From: Qiania dongpingensis
GTDB taxonomy: Bacteria; Bacillota; Clostridia; Lachnospirales; Lachnospiraceae
Assembly: GCF_014337195.1 (NCBI RefSeq)
Contig: NZ_CP060634.1
Coordinates: forward strand, 1,612,001 to 1,676,000
DNA: 64,000 bases
Reading direction: 5' to 3'
Made by a program: the position numbers and the translations under genes. Positions 25,816-34,442 of this stretch are shown one piece after another. The notes beneath the pieces are model-generated. The model saw nothing but the letters and a program-made list of their open reading frames with translations, was not told where the DNA came from and ran no database searches. Numbering within the stretch: the first letter of the stretch is position 1; each line of letters starts with the position of its first letter.

Positions 25816-27018
25816 TCATTCTGCGGCCGTGGAAGTCGTTTCTTCAGTGGAACCGGTATTTTCAACCTCTACCACATTCTGCTCCAGGAAATCCTGGATC
25901 CTGCTCTCCAGAAGGATATCCATCAAAAGCTTTTCCGAATAGCTGGACTGGAGGGTTTCAAGAGTATACCCATTCTCTTCTGCAAGCTTCTTACAGCCTT
26001 CCTGATATTCCTCATCGGTGAGCTCCATATTCTCCTTTTCCACTACCGCGCGGACCAAAATCTGTGATTTCGCGCTGCTCTTGGCAGCTTCCTGAAGTTC
26101 GGTCATAAACTCTTCTTCCGTCTTTTCCATGCTGCTCAGATATGTTTCCAGTTCCATTCCGTACATGGCCAGGCTGTTCTTAAACTGGGCCAGCTGACTG
26201 TCGTGGATGTAAGTAATGAGTTCTTCCGCGTCCTTTTTGAACGTGGCATTGTTCATGACCTTTTCCCAAGCCTCATTGATCTTATTGTTTCTCGCTTCTG
26301 TTTTTCTGTTGCTTTCCAGATCAGATCTCACATAGGCCCGGTATTCATCGACTGTTTTATATTCGTCAGAAATTCTCTGAACAAATTCATCATTCAGTTC
26401 CTGAGGGATTTCCTCTCCCTGAACATAATTGATCGTTACAGTGAAAACGACAGCTTTACCGCTCAGGTCCGTGTTCTGCTTGTAATCCTCAGGAAAAGTC
26501 AGATTCAAATCGACGGTCTCTCCAATATTCTTTCCCACCAGGCCGGACTCAAAACCTTCGATGAACTGGCCAGATCCGATGGTAAGGTTAGTTCCCGTAC
26601 CGCTGCCGCCGTCGAAAGCCACACCGTCAATCTTTCCTACGAAGTCAATGTTCACCACATCGCCGTCCTTCACGGTACCTTCTTTGATTTCTTCATAGAG
26701 CGGCGTTGCGTTCTCCACCTGAGACTGAAGCTCCGCTTCTACCTCTTCATCCGTCACCTCTGTGTTCTGAGCCGCCACTTCGATTCCTTTGTATTCGCCA
26801 AGTTCCACGTATTCAGAAATATCCCCGAGATCAAAAGCGCTGACATATTCCGGCATTTCTGCCGTAGCAGCCGTAGTTTCCTCGGAACCTCCGGAATTTT
26901 CACCCGCAGTGGTCTCTTCACCTGCCGCAGTCGTTTTTTCTTCCGACTTTTTATTGCCGCAGGCGGCCACTGATAAAACCATGGCTGCGCAAAGCAGCAC
27001 TGCAATACCTTTTTTCAT
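25816..27018 (-). CDS. Trigger-factor-like lipoprotein (FKBP-type prolyl isomerase)
   Basis: A 400-residue exported lipoprotein: signal peptide MKKGIAVLLCAAMVLSVAAC with lipobox VAAC, then a Thr/Glu/Ala linker (~25-60). The mature part has a trigger-factor-like FKBP domain (VKDGDVVNIDFVGKIDGVAFDGG, IGSGQFIEGFESGLVGKN, LNLTFPEDY) at ~120-215 and the helical C-terminal chaperone arms (~220-380). The ribosome-binding N-terminal domain of cytosolic trigger factor is absent. It would fold secreted proteins at the membrane surface, like PrsA but of a different family. The start at 27018 is the ATG that gives a proper signal peptide. Confidence 0.92.
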   Translation of the reverse strand: MKKGIAVLLCAAMVLSVAACGNKKSEEKTTAAGEETTAGENSGGSEETTAATAEMPEYVSAFDLGDISEYVELGEYKGIEVAAQNTEVTDEEVEAELQSQVENATPLYEEIKEGTVKDGDVVNIDFVGKIDGVAFDGGSGTGTNLTIGSGQFIEGFESGLVGKNIGETVDLNLTFPEDYKQNTDLSGKAVVFTVTINYVQGEEIPQELNDEFVQRISDEYKTVDEYRAYVRSDLESNRKTEARNNKINEAWEKVMNNATFKKDAEELITYIHDSQLAQFKNSLAMYGMELETYLSSMEKTEEEFMTELQEAAKSSAKSQILVRAVVEKENMELTDEEYQEGCKKLAEENGYTLETLQSSYSEKLLMDILLESRIQDFLEQNVVEVENTGSTEETTSTAAE

Positions 27019-27172
27019 GTTTGATTCCTTTCTCCTTTTCCTTGTTGTCCATTTTACATCCACTCTCCCGTTATACCATAACCGACTGTAAAAATAAAGA
27101 ACTTTGTACCAGTTCATACTTTTTTCATATAAAAATGCGGTAAAAAATATCTGAATGTTTATAAAAAAATAC

Positions 27173-27200
27173 TTGAAATTCCTGGAAAGCCTGCTATAAT
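27173..27200 (+). promoter_or_regulatory. Promoter of the cold-shock gene
   Basis: TTGAAA, 16-base spacer, TATAAT, giving a leader of about 130 bases before the cold-shock ATG. Confidence 0.8.
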
Positions 27201-27225
27201 GTAATTGTATTCACAGATTTAAAGT

Positions 27226-27287
27226 ATTCACATATTATTAGAGATTATGTTTACTAGGTGATCTGTAATAATATGTGAATTTTTTTT
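27226..27287 (+). promoter_or_regulatory. Leader hairpin with T run in front of the cold-shock gene
   Basis: A perfect 15-bp stem (ATTCACATATTATTA at 27226-27240 pairing with 27266-27280), 25-base loop, then a run of eight Ts. By form it is a terminator, but it sits inside the 5' leader, 52 bases before the start codon, so it probably attenuates or acts as a temperature-sensitive structure. The stem is almost entirely A-T. Confidence 0.75.
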
Positions 27288-27339
27288 GTGGAAACGTTGT
27301 AGCTCTAGAAATCTATATAATATAATGGAGGTACCTTAA

Positions 27340-27540
27340 ATGAATAACGGTACAGTAAAGTGGTTTAACTCTGAAAAAGGCTATGGCTTCATCACTGCTG
27401 AGAGCGGCGAAGATGTATTCGTACATTTCTCTGCCATCACAGGCGACGGTTTCAAAACTCTGGACGAAGGTCAGTCTGTGACTTTTGACATTGTTGAAGG
27501 CCCCCGCGGCAAACAGGCTGCCAACGTAGCTAAGATGTAA
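27340..27540 (+). CDS. Cold-shock protein, CspA family
   Basis: A 66-residue single OB-fold RNA chaperone that melts mRNA structure at low temperature or in stress. Both RNP motifs are intact: KGYGFIT and DVFVHFSAI. The start VKWFNSEKG and end [10 protein letters not shown] are typical. The ATG follows GGAGGTACC. It is monocistronic between its promoter and the terminator at 27557, with a structured leader as in many cold-shock genes. Confidence 0.98.
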   Translation: MNNGTVKWFNSEKGYGFITAESGEDVFVHFSAITGDGFKTLDEGQSVTFDIVEGPRGKQAANVAKM

Positions 27541-27556
27541 TTAAACCAATCAGAAA

Positions 27557-27584
27557 AGAGAGCGTGATACGCTCTCTTTTTTTG
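27557..27584. terminator. Terminator of the cold-shock gene
   Basis: AGAGAGCGT GAT ACGCTCTCT followed by seven Ts; the opposite strand also has a short T run, so it can serve the convergent phosphodiesterase gene. Confidence 0.9.
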
Positions 27585-27609
27585 TTTTGGTCCGAATGTC
27601 AAACGCCGC

Positions 27610-29427
27610 CTATCTGCCCACTTTTAGAGCCAGCTTCAAAAACTCAAATATGCTCTCTGTATCCGATTCCCGGTACAGGATCTCTCTGGCCAGCACTGGC
27701 CTGTCTGTAATGATGTTATCCACCTGGAGGCGCTTCATTCGGCTGAGCTCCGATTTCGTATTGACCGTCCAGGCGTGGACCTCTTTACCAAAGTCGTGGG
27801 CGCTCTTTACCAGGCTGGAAGTCACAAAGCTGGAACGGATGCTGAAAAAGTCTATATTCTCGTCCTCAAAGTAATTTCCATATGCCGCCGTCAGAATGTA
27901 CCCTGTGCGGATATCCGGATTCTGTTCCTTTACCTCCTTGAGATACCGATAGCTCGTAGAACTGAGCACCACCTGCGCTTCCATACCATGGTCTTCAATA
28001 AGCTGCAGGGTTTTTTCCGCAAGCGTGTCGCTCAGCCGGTTGGCCTTCAGCTCGATATTCATATTGATACGCCCTTTACACGCCTCCAGGGCCTGCTCCA
28101 GAGTCGGAATCTGAGTCCCTGTAAACTCGTCGGAAAACCACGATCCAAAATCCAAAAGCAGCAGATCTCCATACGTATAATCCCAAAGCCTCCCTTCTGT
28201 CCCCGTCGTCCGCTTCAGGCTGGCATCGTGATGGACCACGATAATCCCATCCTTTGTCTCCTGTACGTCAATCTCCACATAGTCCGACATGGTGTCAATG
28301 GCCCCTTCAATGGCTGGAAGGGTATTTTCAGGAGCTTCGAAAGAATTCCCCCTGTGGGAAGTGATCTTCGCCTCAGAAATGATCGCGCTGGCTTTTACGG
28401 TACCCGTATATACACTGTCATACGCATACAGGGCTCCGGCCGCAGCCAGGCAGGAGATCACGATCACGGTGAATACCCGGCGTATCCCCGAAGACAGATG
28501 ATAATGATAGGGAGGAATCTCCCATTCGTATTTTTTATTCTGATAACGGTACAGCAAAAAAGTCAGGCTGCCAAGGTTCAGGTACAGGCCTGCAATAGAT
28601 GCCAGAATCAGAGCTGCGATGTCTATGTCATTGCTGATGGTCAGGATCAGCGCCAGCTCTGTGGACCTGTCCGCAAAGAGGACCACTGCCAGGGCCGCCA
28701 GAACCTTCAGGATAAACTGCCCCAAGTAATAGAGGAGATAAGCAAAAAGATTAGAGCCGGCCAGCAGCCCGATCGTAGGCAGCCAATGCCTCCGGAATAT
28801 CTTTCTGCTCTTTTCTGATGATTCCCGAAACCGCACGTCACGCAGAATGGAAATGGCCGGCACATACACATACATCAGACTGATACAGGCCATGACTGCC
28901 AGCAAGATCCACGCCAATATCTTCACCAGCCGGAAGCCGGCCAGCTCCGTGACAATATAGCTGAGCGGCCTTATATGCTTTACAAGGCGCAGCAGGATCC
29001 AGCTGCCGGTCAGCAGATAGAAATTTGCGTTGACGAGCAGGATTCTGGCATTTTTCGTCTGGAACAGTTCTACCACATTCTTCATGCCAAAAATCAGCAT
29101 CTTTATGGGGCTCATTTCTTCTTTTACTACTCCCGCCTGAAACGCCGTATACAGGACGCACATTTCCAGGCACACAAAAAACAGGCAGAGCAGCAAAAAG
29201 CCCGCCAGTACCAAAAGGGTTACCGGCGAACAGAAAAATTTCAGGGCGTTTCTGGCTGTCAGATAACTGAACCCTGCTTTTTTAAGAGCAAAGGAAATTC
29301 CGCGGCTGGCCGCCTCAATGAGGACAAACGCCGTGAAGATCCGGTATAAAATTTCAAATATGAGGATACTGCCCCGGTTTGTCCGGAGCATCCCCCTCAT
29401 ATCATGTATCATTCTGCGCATTCCCAT
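27610..29427 (-). CDS. Membrane-bound glycerophosphodiester phosphodiesterase
   Basis: Hydrolyses glycerophosphodiesters to glycerol 3-phosphate and an alcohol. The 605-residue protein has an N-terminal part of ~350 residues with about eight hydrophobic segments, followed by a GDPD barrel: SHRGNSFEAPENT (catalytic His, metal Glu), VEIDVQETKDG, VVHHDASLKRTTG (second His), and NIELKAN. The membrane part resembles the YhdW/GlpQ2-type clostridial fusion, and places the enzyme at the membrane, perhaps acting on lipids or teichoic acid. The ATG follows GGAG and lies ten bases past the ABC permease stop, so it is the last gene of the PadR-DUF2812-NatAB run. Confidence 0.92.
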   Translation of the reverse strand: MGMRRMIHDMRGMLRTNRGSILIFEILYRIFTAFVLIEAASRGISFALKKAGFSYLTARNALKFFCSPVTLLVLAGFLLLCLFFVCLEMCVLYTAFQAGVVKEEMSPIKMLIFGMKNVVELFQTKNARILLVNANFYLLTGSWILLRLVKHIRPLSYIVTELAGFRLVKILAWILLAVMACISLMYVYVPAISILRDVRFRESSEKSRKIFRRHWLPTIGLLAGSNLFAYLLYYLGQFILKVLAALAVVLFADRSTELALILTISNDIDIAALILASIAGLYLNLGSLTFLLYRYQNKKYEWEIPPYHYHLSSGIRRVFTVIVISCLAAAGALYAYDSVYTGTVKASAIISEAKITSHRGNSFEAPENTLPAIEGAIDTMSDYVEIDVQETKDGIIVVHHDASLKRTTGTEGRLWDYTYGDLLLLDFGSWFSDEFTGTQIPTLEQALEACKGRINMNIELKANRLSDTLAEKTLQLIEDHGMEAQVVLSSTSYRYLKEVKEQNPDIRTGYILTAAYGNYFEDENIDFFSIRSSFVTSSLVKSAHDFGKEVHAWTVNTKSELSRMKRLQVDNIITDRPVLAREILYRESDTESIFEFLKLALKVGR

Positions 29428-29437
29428 CCACTCCAGA

Positions 29438-30730
29438 TCACTGGTCTTTTTCCCGGCTCATTTTCAGAGCGCGGCTTAATTTAATGGGATTTCCGTACAT
29501 CAGTGTACCCATGCGGTATATCTTCGCGCCTCCAATGGCGGCCACAGCGATCGCGCCCAGCAGAAGGACCAGTGAAACGGCTATCTCCCACACGGCGACA
29601 TTGCCCATGGCTACCCTCGCGAACATGGCGTTCGGCGAAGTGAACGGAATGAAGGAAAGAATCTTCATCAAAGTGCCGTCACTGTTCGGGAGGTTAAAGA
29701 TTGTCAGCAAAAAGCTCATGATAAACACAAACATCAGCGGTCCGGCCGTCCGGCTCACATCCTCGGTCTTGGACACCAGAGCTCCCAGCACCCCATAACA
29801 GAACGCATAAAGCACATACCCCAGGATGCCGAATACCGCAAAGGCCAGGAGCACCTGAGCCGGAATCTGGAACACAAAATCCAGCATGCCGTTCCAGGCT
29901 TCTCTGCTGGCTCCATAGGATGCCAGCGCCGCGCCGATGATCACGCCCACCTGCAGGAAGCTGGCCACCGTACCTGCCAGCACCTTGCCAAAGATCAGGC
30001 TGTTGCTGCTGGTACTGGTCACCAATACCTCCATGGCCCGGTTGCTCTTTTCCTGGGCAACTGACGTAGCTACGGAATTTCCATATATCAACACCATAAA
30101 ATATACCACAAAAATCAGCAAATAGGTATATAAATAATTTCTTACGCTGTCTTTTCCCAGTACAATGGTCTCTGAAGTCATGGGAGTATTGTAGATTTCC
30201 TCAATCTCAGCCGTATCGGCTCCGATCTCCTGCAGCCGGCCCTGACGGTACATCACGCCCATGGCGTAATCAAATACCTCACTCACGGAATCGCTGAAGC
30301 TCCTGTTTTTTACATAATAACGGTAATCCGTCGAAGACTCCACCACGAATCCGCACCGTTTTCCGTCCGCGTTCTCGGAATCTTCTGACTGCTCACCATT
30401 TTCCACGAGCCCCTTGACCGCCTCTTCCGAATCGGCTTTTTCGACCCTGGCAGAAGGGAACAGCTGTGCTAGCAGCTCCTCCATCTGTCCGCCCTTGTCG
30501 TACAGATATATGGTACCGCCATATTCGCTGAGGGCCGTCTCTGATTCTGTCTTGGCGCTGCTCCCCTCATTTCCTTTAAGACCCGGGATGATTCCCGATA
30601 AGTCCATAAACGAAGGAAGGCTCAGCAGAATCGCAAACAGCAGCGCGAAGCCGACCGTTATCCCGATATAAGATTTACTCTTCACATATCCCTGAAGCTC
30701 ATGTCTCCATACAATCCCAAACTGTTTCAT
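29438..30730 (-). CDS. ABC-2 type transporter permease, NatB-like
   Basis: A 430-residue membrane subunit. One helix near the N-terminus (~22-42), a large extracellular loop (~45-200) and five to six helices in the C-terminal half, the layout of ABC-2 permeases such as NatB (sodium export) and YhaP. The GVNSVATSVAQEKSNRAMEVLVTS-type cytoplasmic segment here reads GNSVATSVAQEKSNRAMEVL. Its start overlaps the ATPase stop (ATGA). Together with the ATPase it likely exports sodium, a peptide or a drug; the sequence does not settle which. Confidence 0.9.
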   Translation of the reverse strand: MKQFGIVWRHELQGYVKSKSYIGITVGFALLFAILLSLPSFMDLSGIIPGLKGNEGSSAKTESETALSEYGGTIYLYDKGGQMEELLAQLFPSARVEKADSEEAVKGLVENGEQSEDSENADGKRCGFVVESSTDYRYYVKNRSFSDSVSEVFDYAMGVMYRQGRLQEIGADTAEIEEIYNTPMTSETIVLGKDSVRNYLYTYLLIFVVYFMVLIYGNSVATSVAQEKSNRAMEVLVTSTSSNSLIFGKVLAGTVASFLQVGVIIGAALASYGASREAWNGMLDFVFQIPAQVLLAFAVFGILGYVLYAFCYGVLGALVSKTEDVSRTAGPLMFVFIMSFLLTIFNLPNSDGTLMKILSFIPFTSPNAMFARVAMGNVAVWEIAVSLVLLLGAIAVAAIGGAKIYRMGTLMYGNPIKLSRALKMSREKDQ

Positions 30731-31644
30731 GCCTCGTCACCTGCTTTCATTACAAAAATATCATTAAGGGACGGCTCATAATTTCCCGTCTGTTCCAGAT
30801 CAATATCGGACGCGGCCAGCATTTCCAGCAGCTTCTTCTTAGCCCCTTTGCAGACCCCTTCCAATATGAGATAGTCCTTTTTCTTCTTTACCACCTTCAC
30901 CACATCGCTGAATTCCTTTTCAAGCTTCTCTTCCAGAGCATCCGGCCGATAATTAGACGCAGAAATCGTCAGCCTGTTTTCTCCATAGGACCGCTTGATC
31001 TCCCTCAGGTTCCCGTTCAGAACAATCTGTCCATGATTGATAATGGCGATCTCCTCGCAGAACTCCTCCACATAGTTCATCTGATGGCTGGAAAAAATCA
31101 CCAGTCTGTCCAGTGCGATCTGTTCCTTGACTACGTCCTTAAGTATTTGTGAGTTCACCGGATCAAGGCCGGAAAACGGTTCATCCAGGATAATGATATC
31201 CGGATTACATATCAAGGTCTGCGCCAGCTGTACCTTCTGCTGATTGCCTTTGGAAAGCGTCTCCAGCTTCCGGTCTGCGTACTCGCCGATGCCCAGACGT
31301 TCCAGCCACGCTTTTCCGCTCTCTTTTGCTTCTCTCTGACCCATCCCCCTCAGATTGGCAAGATAGACCATCTGCTCTAAAACTTTTTTCTTCGGATACA
31401 GGCCGCGCTCCTCAGGAAGATAGCCAATCTTATACTCTCTTGGGATAAACTTGCGCCCATCCATAAGAATCTCTCCGGAATTCGCCCGGAACACATCCAT
31501 TAAGACGCGGATCGTCGTCGTCTTTCCAGCTCCGTTCCTTCCGAGAAGCCCCAGCGCTTTTCCATTCTCCACTTCAAAGGAAATGCCATGGAGAATCTCT
31601 TTATCACCGAAGCTTTTCCTAATCTCTCTCACTTCCAGTTTCAT
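30727..31644 (-). CDS. ABC transporter ATPase, NatA-like
   Basis: A 305-residue ATPase partner of the downstream permease. Walker A GRNGAGKTT, Q-loop PEERGLYPK, signature LSKGNQQKVQ, Walker B IIILDEPFSGLDP and switch His SSHQMN are all intact. The C-terminal ~90 residues are the extension found in NatA-type subunits. Overlap of four bases with the permease start indicates translational coupling. The cluster is preceded by DUF2812 and PadR genes, an arrangement typical of stress- or drug-responsive efflux units. Confidence 0.95.
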   Translation of the reverse strand: MKLEVREIRKSFGDKEILHGISFEVENGKALGLLGRNGAGKTTTIRVLMDVFRANSGEILMDGRKFIPREYKIGYLPEERGLYPKKKVLEQMVYLANLRGMGQREAKESGKAWLERLGIGEYADRKLETLSKGNQQKVQLAQTLICNPDIIILDEPFSGLDPVNSQILKDVVKEQIALDRLVIFSSHQMNYVEEFCEEIAIINHGQIVLNGNLREIKRSYGENRLTISASNYRPDALEEKLEKEFSDVVKVVKKKKDYLILEGVCKGAKKKLLEMLAASDIDLEQTGNYEPSLNDIFVMKAGDEA

Positions 31645-31694
31645 CTCAATATTCCTTTCTTACTGATTTGTCAGATTTTTCTGTCTCAGCTCTA

Positions 31695-32792
31695 TTACAT
31701 AAGGGCGCCTACGATGCCTCCAATGACAGCGCCGACCAGCCCGCATACCACCATGAACACCGCCATGCCTCCAAACGCAGAGGTAATGCGGATTCCTTTT
31801 TTATACCGTTCATCATTGAGCGGGACCGCTCCTGATCCAACTTCCGCGCGATACAGGATATTCCGGCTTTCCACAGCGCCGACAAATTCCCATCCCGCGG
31901 CCTCAGCCTCCCGGAGACTCTGGACCTGCCAGTCATTGTTACAGCCCTCCCAATCCTTTCCATCCTTGAATACTCCCGCTCCTGCCTTCTTCCTCCGTTT
32001 ATTAGTCAGATATCTGGTATCCATCATATAAGAATACCGGCCCGGCTCGCCTTTGGAAAAGAAATAGCGGAATATCCTCATATCCTTGACATGATATCCT
32101 TCCTGTGCTTTTTTCTCCAGGAACCGCTCCAGACCGCCGATCGTCAGAACCACTTTTCTGACTGTCACCATATCGTTTCTTCCATACAATGCGGTCCATT
32201 CTTCCAGAGACAGCCGGAGCTCTTTTGCATACAGATTTCCCCATCTCAGGAAAATAATACATAGTATCAGGCAGACTGCCACATATATCATAGAAAATGC
32301 CGAAAACCAGGCAACCTCCTCTGTCCCCGGGCTGTAGTAAAAACAAATGCCCACGAGCAGGATCAAGATATCGATCCAGATGAACAATTGGACCTTCATC
32401 ATGAAAAAGCTTCTGTACCGTTCCGCCCTCCTGGCTCTGTCGTCCGGACTGTCATAGAGCTCATTGACCTCCCCTTCTGCATACGGCTTCGCCAGGTAGT
32501 AATTCTGTCCCTCGTCGTGGCATACGGTCTTCCATCCCATCTCTGCGGCCATGTCCATCAAATCGGTCTTTTCTTCGATTTCTCTCTTCGTCGGGTTCTT
32601 TGATAAGTCAAACCGTTCCACATCATAAACCATATGGACAGGCTCGCTTTTATCAAATGTATAGAATACCCCCATCGTGACATCTCTGAGCAGCCATCCT
32701 TTTTTGGACTGTTCTTCCAGCCAGAGGCGCTCTTTCATGAGGCTGATATACCACTTAAAAACCTTTTTTGTGTCATTCTTGTCCTGACCCAT
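31695..32792 (-). CDS. DUF2812 membrane protein
   Basis: A 365-residue protein with tandem DUF2812 domains: the first (~1-115; FKWYISLMKERLWLEEQSKKGW, YDVERFD) and a second (~225-320; EKKAQEGYHVKDMRIFRYFF, FVGAVESRNILYR), with two membrane helices between (~135-185) and one or two at the C-terminus. The family is found next to PadR regulators across Firmicutes and its function is unknown; a sensor or accessory role is inference. The start at 32792 follows GGGGGAG and overlaps the PadR gene by 20 bases; a longer frame exists but lacks a ribosome binding site. Confidence 0.88.
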   Translation of the reverse strand: MGQDKNDTKKVFKWYISLMKERLWLEEQSKKGWLLRDVTMGVFYTFDKSEPVHMVYDVERFDLSKNPTKREIEEKTDLMDMAAEMGWKTVCHDEGQNYYLAKPYAEGEVNELYDSPDDRARRAERYRSFFMMKVQLFIWIDILILLVGICFYYSPGTEEVAWFSAFSMIYVAVCLILCIIFLRWGNLYAKELRLSLEEWTALYGRNDMVTVRKVVLTIGGLERFLEKKAQEGYHVKDMRIFRYFFSKGEPGRYSYMMDTRYLTNKRRKKAGAGVFKDGKDWEGCNNDWQVQSLREAEAAGWEFVGAVESRNILYRAEVGSGAVPLNDERYKKGIRITSAFGGMAVFMVVCGLVGAVIGGIVGALM

Positions 32793-33126
32793 CCTTAGGC
32801 TCCCCCTTTCCCAGAATCTCCAGGCCATTGCCCAGCTGGTATTCCAGACGTTCTGTCTCCAGCCTCAGCACTTCTCTTCCCGTCTCGGTGATCTGATATG
32901 TCTTTTTCCCATTCTGCTGTGAAACAATATCGATAAGCCCGTCTTCCATCAAACGTCCGGTCATCGTATAGAGGGTCCCCGTTCCCAGCCGTATCCGTCC
33001 CTCCGTAAGGCGGCTGACAAACTGCATGATGGCATAGCCGTGTCTGGGCTCAGTAACAGCCAGGAGCGTGTAATAGGTAGTCTCTGTCATCGGCCTGTAT
33101 TTTTTTAATAGTGCCTCTGTCACCAA
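32773..33126 (-). CDS. PadR-family transcriptional repressor
   Basis: A 117-residue winged-helix regulator. The PadR signature EPRHGYAIMQFV and LGTGTLYTMTGRLMEDGLI lies at residues ~26-65, with a C-terminal dimerisation helix. The start codon is TTG at 33126 or GTG one codon later, both behind AAAGGAGGAGGAG. It heads the run PadR, DUF2812, NatA, NatB, phosphodiesterase and most likely represses it through CGACAT repeats just upstream. The inducer is unknown. Confidence 0.93.
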   Translation of the reverse strand: MVTEALLKKYRPMTETTYYTLLAVTEPRHGYAIMQFVSRLTEGRIRLGTGTLYTMTGRLMEDGLIDIVSQQNGKKTYQITETGREVLRLETERLEYQLGNGLEILGKGEPKDGSGQE

Positions 33127-33165
33127 TGCTCCTCCTCCTTTCAGAGTCTCGGTATCCTATCGCGC

Positions 33166-33205
33166 TTCGACATGTCGTTATCCAACATGTCGACCATCGA
33201 CATAT
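33166..33205. promoter_or_regulatory. Candidate PadR operator cluster
   Basis: Three copies of CGACAT or its complement: the palindrome CGACATGTCG at 33168-33177, ACATGTCGA at 33185-33193, and TCGACAT at 33197-33203. They lie between the -10 box and the PadR start, where a bound repressor would block transcription. Confidence 0.65.
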
Positions 33206-33216
33206 TTTCTATGCAC

Positions 33217-33246
33217 ATAATAGCACAACAAAAGAAGCCCTGTCAA
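33217..33246 (-). promoter_or_regulatory. Promoter of the PadR-NatAB operon
   Basis: Minus strand TTGACA, 18-base spacer, TATTAT, directly upstream of the CGACAT cluster. Confidence 0.7.
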
Positions 33247-33298
33247 GAGCTTCCTCAATTATCCATTACGCCAATATGCAAAAGACAGCACAGCCGGC

Positions 33299-34324
33299 TC
33301 AGACCAAAAGCCTTTTTACAGAATTCCTCCGTTTCAGTTTGATCTCCATCACCACACGTTTCTGCCCGATCTCTTCCTTTCTCAGCTGCCGTACCAAAAG
33401 CTTTGCCCCCTCTCTTCCCATTTCAATGGTCGGCCTGACGATGACCGTGATCCCAGGCACAGAATATCTGGCCAGAAGATGGTCGTCAAACCCCACAAGA
33501 GAAATATCCTCCCCAATGACGGCTCCCTGCTCCGACAGCGCTTCCATACAGCCAATACAGGTGAGATTATTGACCGCAACGACCCCGGTAGGCCGCAGTC
33601 TGTCCGGCAGATCCCAAAGCTTTTTCATCCCTCTGTAGCCTGTATCCTCAAAATGCTGCCCTCTCATCATGAGACGTTTATCGACCGGGACGCCATACTC
33701 CTTCATAGCTCTCTCAAAGCCTGCAATGCGCTGGCCTCCAAGGGACGCTCCAGGAATCCCCCCGACCAGGCCGATGCGCGTATGTCCATTTAAAAGAAGC
33801 TCTCTGGCCAGAAGATATCCTCCCTTCGCATTATCGATCTCAACGGTATAATAATCCTGCCCCGGACGATAGCAGTCTATCAGGACCAGCGGTTTTTCCC
33901 ACCGTCCGTAATCCATATCATCGGGATTTGCCGGTACCACCAGGACGCCGTCTACCAGCTTGGAGAAACGGCGGTACAGATTCTCAAAGTCTTCCTCTTT
34001 GAAGTCCTTTGTGGAAAATATCAGCATCGTATACCCCTGTTCCTTCAGATATTCTTCCGCCCCCTGGATGACCGCCCCATTAAAATCATTGGTGAAATCC
34101 GGAACTACCATCATGATGGTCCTGGTCTGTCCGGTGACCATGGAAACTGCCAGGCCGTTCTGGACATATCCCAGCTCTTCCACTGCTTCCTTTACTTTCT
34201 TTTCTGTCTTGGGGCTGACCTTGTCCAGACCATTCAACACCCTGGACACCGTCGAGATCGCGACTCCGGCCCGCTTCGCCACATCCTTGATCGTCACATC
34301 TTTGCTGCCTCTGTCCCTGTCCAT
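33299..34324 (-). CDS. LacI-family transcriptional regulator
   Basis: A 341-residue repressor. The N-terminal HTH and hinge are classic: VTIKDVAKRAGVAISTVSRVLNG, then TEKKVKEAVEELGYVQN. The periplasmic-binding-like effector domain follows (~65-330), with sugar-site features such as VVPDFTNDF and VGFDDH. The ATG at 34324 has GAGGT seven bases upstream; an earlier in-frame ATG does not. It diverges from the ribokinase/SIS/RbsD operon, whose promoter carries a palindrome of the LacI-family type, so it most likely controls that operon with a sugar or sugar phosphate effector. Confidence 0.95.
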   Translation of the reverse strand: MDRDRGSKDVTIKDVAKRAGVAISTVSRVLNGLDKVSPKTEKKVKEAVEELGYVQNGLAVSMVTGQTRTIMMVVPDFTNDFNGAVIQGAEEYLKEQGYTMLIFSTKDFKEEDFENLYRRFSKLVDGVLVVPANPDDMDYGRWEKPLVLIDCYRPGQDYYTVEIDNAKGGYLLARELLLNGHTRIGLVGGIPGASLGGQRIAGFERAMKEYGVPVDKRLMMRGQHFEDTGYRGMKKLWDLPDRLRPTGVVAVNNLTCIGCMEALSEQGAVIGEDISLVGFDDHLLARYSVPGITVIVRPTIEMGREGAKLLVRQLRKEEIGQKRVVMEIKLKRRNSVKRLLV

Positions 34325-34348
34325 TTTATACCTCATCTCTCATAACGA

Positions 34349-34377
34349 TTGACCATTTTTTCAATCTGTGATAAAAT
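34349..34377 (+). promoter_or_regulatory. Promoter of the ribokinase/SIS/RbsD operon
   Basis: TTGACC, 17-base spacer, TAAAAT, with the expected start near 34384. A second -10-like TATAAT occurs at 34417 without a matching -35 box. Confidence 0.75.
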
Positions 34378-34385
34378 TAATGCAG

Positions 34386-34409
34386 AAAAATAAAAACGTT
34401 TTTATTTTT
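34386..34409. promoter_or_regulatory. Candidate LacI-type operator
   Basis: A 24-bp A/T-rich perfect palindrome centred on ACGT (core TAAAAACGTTTTTA), starting at the expected +1. The central CG and symmetry are typical of LacI-family sites. Confidence 0.75.
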
Positions 34410-34442
34410 AATTTATTATAATATGGGAAGGAGTATTTTACA

